A stretch of 64,000 bases of DNA from JBCBKL01 sp038521825 (GCA_038521825.1 JBCBKL010000008.1:1-64000); one strand, 5' to 3'; shown: positions 26,901-35,257, counted from the stretch's first letter. Numbers and translations are program-made. Notes: generated by a model not told the origin, from the sequence alone.

Positions 26901-26989
26901 GTTTTTGATAGCAAAAACCTGTGCAGGATTCTTGTGCGCAATCGCTCTTTTTTGGCTTTTTTGCGCCCACAATTTCAACTTTTGCGCAC
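26901..26989 (+). promoter_or_regulatory. Candidate operators upstream of the binding-protein gene
   Basis: The 315-bp gap 26808-27122 is AT-richer than its surroundings and holds a perfect palindrome GTTTTTG-N4-CAAAAAC (26901-26918). Three copies of a TTGCGCAC-like octamer follow: reversed at 26934-26941, direct with one change at 26961-26968, and direct at 26982-26989. The arrangement suggests one or more regulator sites and an independent promoter for the transporter half of the cluster. No protein can be assigned with confidence; the Crp/Fnr family member encoded at 32558 is a reasonable guess. Confidence 0.5.
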
Positions 26990-27122
26990 GAAACAGCAAG
27001 TTTATTGCCCGCTCCATGTTTCGGCCGGTTGTAACGCCTGATTGCCTGCACGGGTGGGCGTTTTCTGTTGGATACTCATCTCCAGAACAAAAAACGAAAA
27101 TGACCCAACGGAGACGAAAAAG

Positions 27123-28496
27123 ATGAAGCTCAACATTAAATCCACCTTACTTGCGGCGACCCTCATCCCGCTTGGTGCCATGATGGCGCATGCCGAAAAA
27201 ATATCGATTGCCGTGGGACACCAGTCGATGTGCACAGACACTTACACAGCCGGCATCGTGATCAAGGAGCTTGGGCTTCTTGAAAAGTACCTGCCGACCG
27301 ATGGTGACTATGCGGATGCCGAATATGACGTTAGTTGGGCGGACTACAGCTCGGGCGGGCCGATCACCAACCAGATGCTGGCCAACAAGTTGAACTTTGG
27401 TGTGATGGGTGACTATCCCCTGATCGTGAATGGCGCCAAGTTTCAGGAAACCGAAAGCCTGCGCACCGTTTATGTCGCGGGCACCGGGTATAACCTCAAA
27501 GGTTCGGGCAACGCGATCGTCGTGCCGGTGGAAAGCGACCTCTATTCCATCGACCAGCTGAAGGGCAAAGAAGTCTCGACGCCCGTCGGTTCGGCGGCTT
27601 GGGGCATGTTACTCAAGGCGATGCAGGACAATGGTATCCCGACATCTGAATATGTGCTGAAAAACCAAAGCCCGGCCGTGGGCGCTGCAAACATTGCTGC
27701 TGGCAAGATCGATGCACACTCCGACTTCTGCCCCTGGTCCGAAATCATGGAATTCCGCGGCACGGGCCGCAAGATCTATGACGGTTCCGAAACCGGCGTG
27801 CCTTACCTGCATGGCGTTGTTGTCCGCCAGGACTTTGCCGAAGAATATCCCGAAGTTGTTCAGGCCTTCATCAAGGCTGTCTATGATGCCGGTGAGTGGA
27901 TCCGTGAAGATCCGATGCGCGCCGTGACCGAAATGGAAGGCTGGACCGGAGTCGAGAAAGAGGTTCTGTATCTCTACTTCTCTAAAGGCGGTCACCTGAC
28001 GTTGGAACCTTCGATCAAAACCGAATGGGTCGACGCCCTCAAGTTCAACCACAGTGTTCTGGTCAAGGAAAAAGCCATCCCACCGCTCGATTTTGACGAG
28101 TGGATCACTGAGGACTACCTGAAAGCAGCCTACGAAGAGATGGGCGTAGACTATGAAGCAGACAAGGCTACGATGGTTGATCCCGCCGTCGCCAACAAGG
28201 GTCTGCCCGTTGAGATCTGGCACTCGCGCGACGGCGTCGCCGCCTTTGAAACTTTGCCGGAACTCCTGAAAGCGATGGCTGATATCCGCGCCACCGCAGC
28301 TCTGGTGAACGCCACCTATGTCTATGATGTCGAAACTGGGCTGAAGCTTTTCGGCAAGACAGCGTTCTGGGTCAAGGCCGGTGACGACTATGCCACCTTC
28401 CTGCGCAAAGGCGAAGCAGAGGCCTATGCCAGCGCGAACTCTGGTGCGCTCATTACTTTCGAAGAGGCAATCGCTGATTTCAGCTCCGAAAGTTGA
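27123..28496 (+). CDS. NitT/TauT-type ABC binding protein with a NosL-like C-terminal extension
   Basis: A 457-residue exported protein with a signal peptide (LLAATLIPLGAMMAHA). Residues about 25-340 are the two-lobed SsuA/NrtA-like fold (AVGHQSMCTDTYTAGIVIKE; NKLNFGVMGDYPLIVNG; GKEVSTPVGSAAWGMLLKAM). That is much longer than the usual 320-330 residues because of an extra C-terminal 80 residues. This tail (ATYVYDVETGLKLFGKTAFW ... GEAEAYASANSGALITFEEA) resembles the NosL fold, a copper chaperone of nitrous oxide reductase. The CxM-type metal motif of NosL is not present. Ligand unknown. GGAG precedes the ATG at 27123. Confidence 0.75.
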   Translation: MKLNIKSTLLAATLIPLGAMMAHAEKISIAVGHQSMCTDTYTAGIVIKELGLLEKYLPTDGDYADAEYDVSWADYSSGGPITNQMLANKLNFGVMGDYPLIVNGAKFQETESLRTVYVAGTGYNLKGSGNAIVVPVESDLYSIDQLKGKEVSTPVGSAAWGMLLKAMQDNGIPTSEYVLKNQSPAVGAANIAAGKIDAHSDFCPWSEIMEFRGTGRKIYDGSETGVPYLHGVVVRQDFAEEYPEVVQAFIKAVYDAGEWIREDPMRAVTEMEGWTGVEKEVLYLYFSKGGHLTLEPSIKTEWVDALKFNHSVLVKEKAIPPLDFDEWITEDYLKAAYEEMGVDYEADKATMVDPAVANKGLPVEIWHSRDGVAAFETLPELLKAMADIRATAALVNATYVYDVETGLKLFGKTAFWVKAGDDYATFLRKGEAEAYASANSGALITFEEAIADFSSES

Positions 28497-28509
28497 GGAC
28501 CTTCATACT

Positions 28510-28536
28510 GCCCCGGGCGCTGTGTGTGCCCGGGGC
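28510..28536 (+). terminator. Strong hairpin after the binding-protein gene
   Basis: GCCCCGGGC (28510-28518) pairs perfectly with GCCCGGGGC (28528-28536) around a 9-base loop. No T-run follows, so it is more likely an mRNA 3' stabilising or partial-termination structure that raises binding-protein levels relative to the permease genes. Confidence 0.6.
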
Positions 28537-28583
28537 ACAGGTCTTGCATAATGACGCACCCCAATGACTTAAGGCACGAGCCT

Positions 28584-29465
28584 ATGCAAACCCTTGTAAA
28601 AAAAGCCGAAACATCGACCAAGGATGTGCCGGACAGCGCCCCGGCCGCCCCATTGGCGGCCGCGTCTACGGGTCCACAGTTGCCGCGTGTTTCGATCACG
28701 CAACTGCAAAACATCGCCATGGCCTTGGGCTCGCTGAGCATTGGTGTTTTGTTGTGGCACATCGCGACGACTATAAACCTTGATTTCTACATCAACTTTT
28801 CGAATGTGCCGGAACCACTCAAGGTCTTTGTCGCCTTTGTGTCGCACATCCAGACCGAGATCTTCTGGACCCATATCGGCGTTTCGATGCGCCGCATCTT
28901 GATCAGCTATTCGATTGCTGTGGTCCTAGGCATCGGGATCGGGTTGATCATGGGCCGCTCGCGCGTCGTGCGCGCATTTATCATGCCATATATCGAGGTG
29001 ATCCGCCCGATTCCAGCTGTGGCCTGGATCCCGCTTGCAATCCTGATGTGGCCGACCGAAGAAAGCTCGATCATCTACATCACCTTCCTTGGCGCCCTGT
29101 TCCCGATCGTGCTGAACACGTTGCACGGGGTCGAACAAACACCCGAAGTTCTGGTGCGCGCCGTGCAATCGCTGGGCGCGACTCGGCTGGATGTGTTCCG
29201 CCACGTGGTTATCCCTGCCGCCCTGCCATCAATCGCCGCAGGGTTGGCCATTGGCATGGGCGTCAGTTGGTTCTCCCTTCTCGCAGGCGAAATCATCTCA
29301 GGCCAGTATGGGATCGGGTACTTCACCTGGAACGCCTACAGCCTGATCAACTATCAGGACATCGTTGTGGGGATGTTGGTCATTGGCGGCCTCGGCACCG
29401 CCTCTACGGCGGCGGTGAAATACGCCACGTCTCCCATGCTCAAATGGCAAAAGAGGACACGCTGA
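28584..29465 (+). CDS. TauC/SsuC-like ABC permease
   Basis: A 293-residue permease with about 50 N-terminal hydrophilic residues before the first membrane helix, then about six helices. The EAA loop is VRAVQSLGATRLDVFRHVVI, typical of nitrate/sulfonate/taurine importers. AAGG ten bases before the ATG at 28584 supports this start over an ATG at 28551. Its stop codon shares bases with the start of the next gene. It forms the channel fed by the binding protein upstream and powered by the ATPase at 30123. Confidence 0.85.
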   Translation: MQTLVKKAETSTKDVPDSAPAAPLAAASTGPQLPRVSITQLQNIAMALGSLSIGVLLWHIATTINLDFYINFSNVPEPLKVFVAFVSHIQTEIFWTHIGVSMRRILISYSIAVVLGIGIGLIMGRSRVVRAFIMPYIEVIRPIPAVAWIPLAILMWPTEESSIIYITFLGALFPIVLNTLHGVEQTPEVLVRAVQSLGATRLDVFRHVVIPAALPSIAAGLAIGMGVSWFSLLAGEIISGQYGIGYFTWNAYSLINYQDIVVGMLVIGGLGTASTAAVKYATSPMLKWQKRTR

Positions 29466-30130
29466 TGAAGGTTCTTTCGACAATTGGAGAGGCCGTCCGT
29501 CAGGATTGGCGGCGCATGGTTTTTATGGGCGTGATGTTTGCCGTTCTGATGCAGGTGCTGATGATGATCGCACTGATGGTGCGCTTTCAGGGGCTGCCGA
29601 ACTACTGGGTCGGCTATGACTGGTTCGGCAACGTGATCCACATCATCAAGTCCACTCCGTCCTGGAGCGACATGATGCCCATCATCAACCAGGAATGGCT
29701 GATCGAGATTGGCAAGATGAACTACGACTACGGCACGGGCATTTCGGAATGGAGCCTGAATGTCGTACCCGTTCGCATGGTGGTGCTGTTTGTATTGGGC
29801 GCGCTGGTCGCATTGTGCCTCAGCCTGTTGCGCGCGGATCAATGTGACTTGACCACGGGCACCACCCTGCGAGCCACCACAGGTATCGGCACGATCCTGA
29901 TCGCCATGACCAATGCCACGATGAGCTGGGTTGTGTGCTGTGCGGCGCCCTCCTGGGTCGTGGGCCTTGCCATGCTGGGCCTTGGGGTTTCGACCTCACT
30001 GGCCCTTGAGTCGATGGGACCTGCTCTTAACATGGCGGGCTTTGGTCTGTTGATGTTCACAGTGGTCTATCTGGCGTGGCGCAAGACCCGCATACCCAAG
30101 CACACGGCGGGAGAACTGACCCATGCTTGA
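29465..30130 (+). CDS. Membrane protein of unknown function inside the ABC gene cluster
   Basis: A 221-residue integral membrane protein. Four or five helices are visible: about 20-40 (Met-rich), 100-120, 138-160, 160-180 and 185-205. A periplasmic loop of about 60 residues separates the first two (YDWFGNVIHIIKSTPSW and following). I see no EAA loop, so it is not an ordinary permease subunit, although it sits where a second permease would be. TGATG overlap with the permease and an 8-bp overlap with the ATPase show that it is made with the transporter. It may be a dedicated accessory subunit. Confidence 0.7.
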   Translation: MKVLSTIGEAVRQDWRRMVFMGVMFAVLMQVLMMIALMVRFQGLPNYWVGYDWFGNVIHIIKSTPSWSDMMPIINQEWLIEIGKMNYDYGTGISEWSLNVVPVRMVVLFVLGALVALCLSLLRADQCDLTTGTTLRATTGIGTILIAMTNATMSWVVCCAAPSWVVGLAMLGLGVSTSLALESMGPALNMAGFGLLMFTVVYLAWRKTRIPKHTAGELTHA

Positions 30131-30965
30131 CGTTCTGAAGTTCAAAAAACCTGAAGAGTCCGCTGATAACAATGTCGGCAAAGGCCAGATCAAGATCGAT
30201 GAAGTTTCGATCACTTTCGGGCAGGGCGCTTCGGCCTACCGCGCGGTCGAGACAACCTCTATCGACATCGCAGCGGGCGAGTTTGTCTGCATTCTTGGAC
30301 CCTCGGGCTGTGGCAAGTCGACGTTGTTGAACGCCATCGCAGGCTACACGAACCCCACGACCGGACGCGTCAATGTGGACGATATGACTGTTACAAGCCC
30401 CGGTCCCGATCGCGGTATGGTGTTCCAGCAATACTCGCTGCTGCCATGGAAAACCGTCTATGAAAACGTGGCCTTTGGGCCGAAAATGGCCGGGGCGTCG
30501 CGCACCGAGGCCGGGTCCATTGCAAACACGTTTCTGGGGTTGGTGGGTCTCAAGAAATTCGGGAACCGTTATCCTGCGGAACTGTCGGGCGGCATGCAGC
30601 AGCGTGTCGGGATTGCTCGTGCGCTGGCCAATTATCCCAGCGTCTTGTTGATGGACGAACCCTTTGGGGCGCTCGATGCGCAGACGCGGCTGATGATGCA
30701 GGAAAGCCTGCTCGATATCTGGCGCCAGTTTGGCACCACGGTCGTCTTTGTCACGCACGATGTGGACGAGGCCGTTTTTCTGGCCGACCGCGTGCTGATC
30801 ATGAGTGCCGCGCCGGGGCGCATCATCCAAGACCTTAAAGTCAATCTGGAGCGGCCCCGCTCCACCGATATGGCCACCTCACCCGAGTACCTCGAAGCGC
30901 GGAAGTTCTGCCTGGAGACAATCCGGGCTGAAAGCCGCAAGGCGTTTGCGGAGCAGAACAAATGA
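30123..30965 (+). CDS. NitT/TauT-type ABC ATPase
   Basis: A 280-residue ATP-binding subunit. Walker A is GPSGCGKST (about residue 60), the Q-loop is MVFQQYSLLPWKTV, the signature is LSGGMQQRVGIARA and Walker B is VLLMDEPFGALD, with FVTHDVDEAVFLADRV as the switch region. These match SsuB/TauB/NrtD proteins. The about 20-residue N-terminal lead is longer than usual. Both ends overlap the adjacent genes (8 bp and 4 bp), so the transporter and the downstream copper genes form a single translation-coupled unit. Confidence 0.9.
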   Translation: MLDVLKFKKPEESADNNVGKGQIKIDEVSITFGQGASAYRAVETTSIDIAAGEFVCILGPSGCGKSTLLNAIAGYTNPTTGRVNVDDMTVTSPGPDRGMVFQQYSLLPWKTVYENVAFGPKMAGASRTEAGSIANTFLGLVGLKKFGNRYPAELSGGMQQRVGIARALANYPSVLLMDEPFGALDAQTRLMMQESLLDIWRQFGTTVVFVTHDVDEAVFLADRVLIMSAAPGRIIQDLKVNLERPRSTDMATSPEYLEARKFCLETIRAESRKAFAEQNK

Positions 30966-31558
30966 AACGAATTCTGAGCATATGCGCGCTGATTTGTGCC
31001 CCGATCATGACATCTGCGCAAGTGCAGGGCGTAATGCTCGACACGCCCGTCGACCTGCCCGACTTCACCTTCAGCGATGAAAACAATGCCGAATACTCCA
31101 ATGGCGATCTGACGGATAAGTGGACCATCATCATGATAGGTTTTCTGACCTGTCCAGATGTGTGCCCCTTCACCTTAGGCAATCTCGAGGCAGCAGTGGC
31201 CGAGACAGGCATGCGCGTGCGGCCCGACAACGTTCCCAATGTCTGGTTTCTCTCGGTCGATCCCGACCGGGATAGCGAATATGTGAGCGAATACGCCCCC
31301 TTCTTTCACCCTGATTTTCGCAGCATGACCGGTGAGCGGGATCAGATCGATGCTTTTATCGAGGCAACGGACGGGTTTTACCGCCTCATGCCGCCGGATT
31401 CGACCGGCTATTACGAGGTGCAGCACAGCTCAGCCGTTTCTGTGATCGCACCAGATGGCACATTGCGGGCCAAGCTTCAGCCGCCATTTGACCCCGGCCT
31501 CACAGCCGAGTTTCTGGCCCGGCTGCAGCTCACGTACCGAAAGGAACAGTCGCAATGA
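30962..31558 (+). CDS. SCO1/SenC-like copper/thiol protein
   Basis: A 198-residue exported thioredoxin-fold protein with an N-terminal signal segment (ILSICALICAPIMTSA). The copper-binding CPDVCP is near residue 64, and the conserved downstream His is in YYEVQHSSAVSVI. SCO proteins deliver copper or reduce the CuA site of cytochrome oxidases and nitrous oxide reductase. No oxidase or N2O reductase gene is in the window, so its client is elsewhere or is a product of this cluster. ATGA overlaps tie it to the ABC ATPase and to the PCu(A)C gene. Confidence 0.88.
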   Translation: MKRILSICALICAPIMTSAQVQGVMLDTPVDLPDFTFSDENNAEYSNGDLTDKWTIIMIGFLTCPDVCPFTLGNLEAAVAETGMRVRPDNVPNVWFLSVDPDRDSEYVSEYAPFFHPDFRSMTGERDQIDAFIEATDGFYRLMPPDSTGYYEVQHSSAVSVIAPDGTLRAKLQPPFDPGLTAEFLARLQLTYRKEQSQ

Positions 31559-31986
31559 AACCCTATCTCGTCACGCTTACCCTGGCACTTGGGGCCACCG
31601 CGGCCAGCGCCGAAGAGATGCAGATCGAAGGGGCCTATGTCCCCATTGCGCCCCCTGGCGTGATAGCGCATGCCGCCTATCTCGCGCTTGAAAACACAGG
31701 CGACACCACGCGCAGCCTGATCGGCGTCTCGGCCAACGGCTATGGCATGGCCCATCTGCACCAAAGCGCCGAGAGCGACGGCGTGGCCACCATGTCGATG
31801 ATCCACCAACTGGATATCGCGCCCAGACAAACGGTCAAGCTGCAGCCCGGCGGCTTTCACATCATGCTGATGCGCCCCAACGGGCCCACGGCAATCGGTG
31901 ATACCGTCCCCTTGACCTTCACCTTTGCCAATGGAGCGGTGATCAACGTGGACGCGACCATCAGGCACTGTGACGCCGGATCATGA
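31555..31986 (+). CDS. PCu(A)C-type periplasmic copper chaperone
   Basis: A 143-residue protein with a signal peptide (LVTLTLALGATAASAEE) and the DUF461/PCuAC beta-fold. The copper motif H-x10-14-M ... H-x-M appears as MAHLHQSAESDGVATM and GGFHIMLM. PCuAC hands Cu(I) to SCO or to CuA domains, so together with the upstream SCO gene this is a copper insertion pair. It overlaps both neighbours by 4 bp. Confidence 0.88.
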   Translation: MKPYLVTLTLALGATAASAEEMQIEGAYVPIAPPGVIAHAAYLALENTGDTTRSLIGVSANGYGMAHLHQSAESDGVATMSMIHQLDIAPRQTVKLQPGGFHIMLMRPNGPTAIGDTVPLTFTFANGAVINVDATIRHCDAGS

Positions 31987-32561
31987 GGTTACTTGTAAGC
32001 GTCTTTTTGGCACTGGCCTGCGCCGCCACCGCAGCGCAGGCCGATTTTGATGCTGACAGCTATCCACGTTACGAGACTTGCGCGCTGTGTCACGGCTTGT
32101 TCGGACAATCGCGCCTCAACAAATTCCCCCATCTTGCGGGACAAAAGCCTGCCTATATCCAAGCCCAACTTGATGCATTCCTGTCTGGTGAACGCACCAA
32201 TGATGGCGGGCAGATGTCCAGTGTCGTGACCGAACTCCAGCCAGAGGATTTTGCCGTCGTGGTTGCGTGGTTTTCCGAACAGCCGCCACCGGACCCGTTT
32301 GACGCACCTCAAGACGACACCGGCCAGCGATTGACCGAGGAAGCCGGTTGCCTGAGCTGTCATACAGGCGACATCACCGATGACGTCCCGCACCTAAGCG
32401 CCCAACATCCCGGCTACCTTGCCAAACAAATGCACGATTTTCTCTCAAATCGGCGCACGAACAGCGAATTTGCTCAAATGCACGCCAATTTGCTTGCCGA
32501 TCTCGAAACCGGCATCGATGATATTGCTGCCTACCTCGCCTCACTGGAAAGACCTGGGTGA
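31983..32561 (+). CDS. Diheme cytochrome c (c4/c553 type)
   Basis: A 192-residue periplasmic cytochrome with a signal peptide (RLLVSVFLALACAATAAQA). Two heme sites are CALCH (about residue 37) and CLSCH (about residue 120). Each is followed by a c4-type domain: FPHLAGQKPAYIQAQLDAF and VPHLSAQHPGYLAKQMHDF. Such proteins carry electrons to terminal oxidases or other periplasmic enzymes. In this operon it is the only obvious periplasmic electron carrier, and may connect the cluster's enzyme to the respiratory chain. It overlaps both neighbours. Confidence 0.9.
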   Translation: MRLLVSVFLALACAATAAQADFDADSYPRYETCALCHGLFGQSRLNKFPHLAGQKPAYIQAQLDAFLSGERTNDGGQMSSVVTELQPEDFAVVVAWFSEQPPPDPFDAPQDDTGQRLTEEAGCLSCHTGDITDDVPHLSAQHPGYLAKQMHDFLSNRRTNSEFAQMHANLLADLETGIDDIAAYLASLERPG

Positions 32562-33283
32562 CCCAACTCACAGCGCCTGATAGCGATGGACCAAGCGCCA
32601 TTTTCCTTTCTGAATACTTGCTCGACATCAACAAAGGTGCCGGGTTCCTGAACTCGTTGTCCGAACCGGATCAAAAGGCGGTGCGCGCGCTTGGGAAACG
32701 CTGCAAGGTTTCCAAGGGCGAGGGTGTGTTCTTCCAGGGCGATCCCCACACCGGCGTCTGGATCGTTGAATCGGGTCGGGTCCGAACGTTCTATGCCGGG
32801 CCATCGGGCCGCGAGATTACACTCGCCTACTGGAGCGTCGGTCACTTTGTCGGTGGGCCGGAGGTCTTTGGTACGGGGCGGCATGTCTGGTCTGCCGATG
32901 TGCTGGAGGACTGCGACTTGCTGTTTCTGTCCGGCGCCAATCTGCAAAAACTGGTGTGCGAAGTGCCCGACGTGGCCATCGCCGTGATCAACGGGCTGGT
33001 CAACAAAGGCAAATGTTATTCCGCGCTAATTCAGATGCTGGGCACACGTACCGTGTCCGAACGTCTGCGCCAACTGCTAGTGATCCTGGCTGAGACCTAC
33101 GGGCGGCATGAACAGGGCAGGACTGTGATTGATCGCACGATCACCTATGACCAGATCGCGACAATCGTCGGAGCAACCCGCCAATGGGTAACACAATCGC
33201 TCGATCGCTTGCAGTCCGAAGGCGCGCTCAGGATTAGCCGCAAGGACATCACCATCTTGGACGTAAAACAGCTTTTTGAGTAG
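32558..33283 (+). CDS. Crp/Fnr-family transcriptional regulator
   Basis: A 241-residue regulator starting at a GTG (32558) that overlaps the cytochrome stop by 4 bp. The cyclic-nucleotide-like sensor domain is at residues about 30-150 (GEGVFFQGDPHTGVWIVESG), and the C-terminal winged helix has TYDQIATIVGATRQWVTQSL as recognition region. The Fnr N-terminal cysteine cluster is absent, so it is not a simple oxygen sensor of the Fnr type. As last gene of the operon it probably controls the operon itself. Effector unknown. Confidence 0.88.
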   Translation: MTQLTAPDSDGPSAIFLSEYLLDINKGAGFLNSLSEPDQKAVRALGKRCKVSKGEGVFFQGDPHTGVWIVESGRVRTFYAGPSGREITLAYWSVGHFVGGPEVFGTGRHVWSADVLEDCDLLFLSGANLQKLVCEVPDVAIAVINGLVNKGKCYSALIQMLGTRTVSERLRQLLVILAETYGRHEQGRTVIDRTITYDQIATIVGATRQWVTQSLDRLQSEGALRISRKDITILDVKQLFE

Positions 33284-33846
33284 GTTCATTCCTTGCGGCA
33301 CCACCAGATCGGTCGAGACAATCCGACCTTCATTTCCGTGAACTGATCGGCGCAATTTTCCACTATGTCCGAAAGCCTCCGCAATTCTTAGCTAAGACTT
33401 ACATCAATGACCGATTTTCTCGCTGCGTCGCTGCACCAGACTTTAAGCCTACGCAGCATTCCAGGTGCTGCAAGCGCGTGCAGCAAAAAACCATTATTTC
33501 CGCTGTGGGCTCTTCGCGGCCATCGGAGGCAATGCAGCGTCCGACGAACCAATGGATTGCGCCTTCTTCAAAGTCGGCCCTAATCGGACATTGGGCGCTG
33601 ACTTCGATTTCTGCAGTCGAGCCCGCAAAGCCGACTTTAGCTGAAACCAAATGAGCTGGTTTTTCTATAACGTGCACATGAGAGAGGACTGCCGTTGCCG
33701 ATCATCCCAGATCGGGGCCGTGACCGCCCGGTGTCCTGGATCACCGAGCGAGAGTTGTCAGTGCTTTGACGGCCTGCGGTGTCCTGTTGCAAGCCAGTCA
33801 TTTTGAGATGTCCAAAGGTCCCTGGATCACTCTTGAAATCGGCTGA
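33284..33846. other. Intergenic region between convergent genes, no gene seen
   Basis: About 560 bp between the ends of the regulator and histidine-kinase genes. A 92-codon minus-strand frame (33399-33677) lacks a good ribosome site and recognisable features. The sequence has the mosaic look of diverged intergenic repeats (segments around 33590-33650) but I could not align it convincingly to the three-copy repeat further on. Confidence 0.4.
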
Positions 33847-35250
33847 CTAGATCTCATTGACCAAAGGCAAGACAATCCGGGCGCAGAACCCGCCATCCCT
33901 TCGATTGCTCAGCGACAATTCGCCGCCAATCTGTTCCGTGAAGGCCTTCGCAATTGCCAATCCCAAACCCGCACCACCAGTGTCCCGCGAACGGGACGTC
34001 TCTAACCTGCTGAAAGGTTTGCTCATTTGCTGTAGATAATCGGCCGGCACCCCAGGCCCCTCATCCTGAACGCTAATCTGGGCGGTCCCTGCGACTCCAC
34101 TCTCCAGTATCACAACCGCTTGGCCCGCATATCGAATAGCGTTGTCGATCAGATTGTTCAAAGCGCGCGACAGTGGTGCCGCTGCGATATGAACGATCGG
34201 TCCTTGCAGGTGAATATCGATTTCGATTGGGTCGCCCGCATCCACGCGATGCGCTACGAAGGCCTCAAGCCAACCCGCCAAGTCCATTTGTTCAGACGGT
34301 GACGGCTTGGCCACCGCTTTGCCCAGCGCCAGCGTATCCTCGATCAGTTGCGTCATCTCTTCGATGTCACGAATGCTCTTGCCCCTTTGCGTCTCGTCCT
34401 CGATCAACTCGCTTCGCATCCGCAGGCGGGTCAGATAGGTCCGAAGATCATGCGCGACAGCAGCCAGAGTATTCGTGCGCTCGAGCGTCAAGCGAACAAG
34501 TTTCGACCCGGCCGTGTTCATGGCCACCGCTAAATCGCGTACCGGTTTGGGTCCGGTTTCCGGTAACGGTTCCAGAGGCGAAGACGTATTGACCGCGTCG
34601 ACGAAGTTTTGCGACGCCTGCGCCAGACGCGAGAGTGGTCTGGCATATGTGAAACTCGCCCAGATCATGAGGCCGGTGATCAGGAGGCTCAGGAAACCAA
34701 TGACCAAAGCGATCCCGTAAAGACCGACGTTGCGCTGAAATTCTGCACTGCTTTCTACAGCGAGCGCAGATCCGTCGCGCAGCCGTATCACAATGATCAA
34801 ATCATCGGTGAGAAGGGCTGCGCGCTGACCTGTTTGCCCCCGGTCAGACCTGCTGTACACGCTGAACGGCCTGTCGCCCAGAACGGCCCTGTAGATTTCG
34901 ATAACAGGGACGAAAACCTCAATCGGGTTCTCCACCGGCGGCGTTGCCGCAAAATCTGGTGCGATCGTCATCCTGAGCCCGCTTGAATTCGTCGCTGCCA
35001 AAGCGAGGGCGCGTCCATCTTCGTCAAGCGCGTCCATCAATTCGGCGGCGGCGGCGGCCTGCCGCACCAAAGGCGGCGCAATAAGACTTCGATCAAAATT
35101 CGAGTTGATCTGGCTGAGGGTAATGAGAAAGGCGACATTTAGAAGTGCTACGATCAGCGCGGTCAGAACGAGGCTGCGAAATCCAAGCATGCCAAGCTGC
35201 CGAAGAGCTCTCAGGACCGAAAACCGCTTTTGCCGCCGGCTGTTTGTCAT
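33847..35250 (-). CDS. Sensor histidine kinase (EnvZ-like)
   Basis: A 467-residue membrane kinase. Two transmembrane helices lie at about 25-45 and 178-200 and bracket a periplasmic sensor domain, followed by a HAMP-like linker (YARPLSRLAQASQNF). The H-box is AVAHDLRTYLTRLRMR, where Tyr replaces the Pro that normally follows the phosphoacceptor His-Asp-Leu-Arg-Thr. N, G1 and G2 boxes are NLIDNAIRYA, DEGPGVP and GGAGLGLAIA. I start at the ATG at 35250, which lies 7 bp after the response-regulator stop. It is co-transcribed with the regulator. Confidence 0.88.
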   Translation of the reverse strand: MTNSRRQKRFSVLRALRQLGMLGFRSLVLTALIVALLNVAFLITLSQINSNFDRSLIAPPLVRQAAAAAELMDALDEDGRALALAATNSSGLRMTIAPDFAATPPVENPIEVFVPVIEIYRAVLGDRPFSVYSRSDRGQTGQRAALLTDDLIIVIRLRDGSALAVESSAEFQRNVGLYGIALVIGFLSLLITGLMIWASFTYARPLSRLAQASQNFVDAVNTSSPLEPLPETGPKPVRDLAVAMNTAGSKLVRLTLERTNTLAAVAHDLRTYLTRLRMRSELIEDETQRGKSIRDIEEMTQLIEDTLALGKAVAKPSPSEQMDLAGWLEAFVAHRVDAGDPIEIDIHLQGPIVHIAAAPLSRALNNLIDNAIRYAGQAVVILESGVAGTAQISVQDEGPGVPADYLQQMSKPFSRLETSRSRDTGGAGLGLAIAKAFTEQIGGELSLSNRRDGGFCARIVLPLVNEI

Positions 35251-35257
35251 CGCGTAC

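Noticed and set aside
26808..27051. Minus-strand frames in the promoter gap of the binding protein
   Set aside because: They run through AT-rich operator-like DNA and have no protein features.
33399..33677. 92-codon minus-strand frame between the regulator and kinase genes
   Set aside because: It lacks a ribosome site and domain; the DNA looks like diverged intergenic repeat material.
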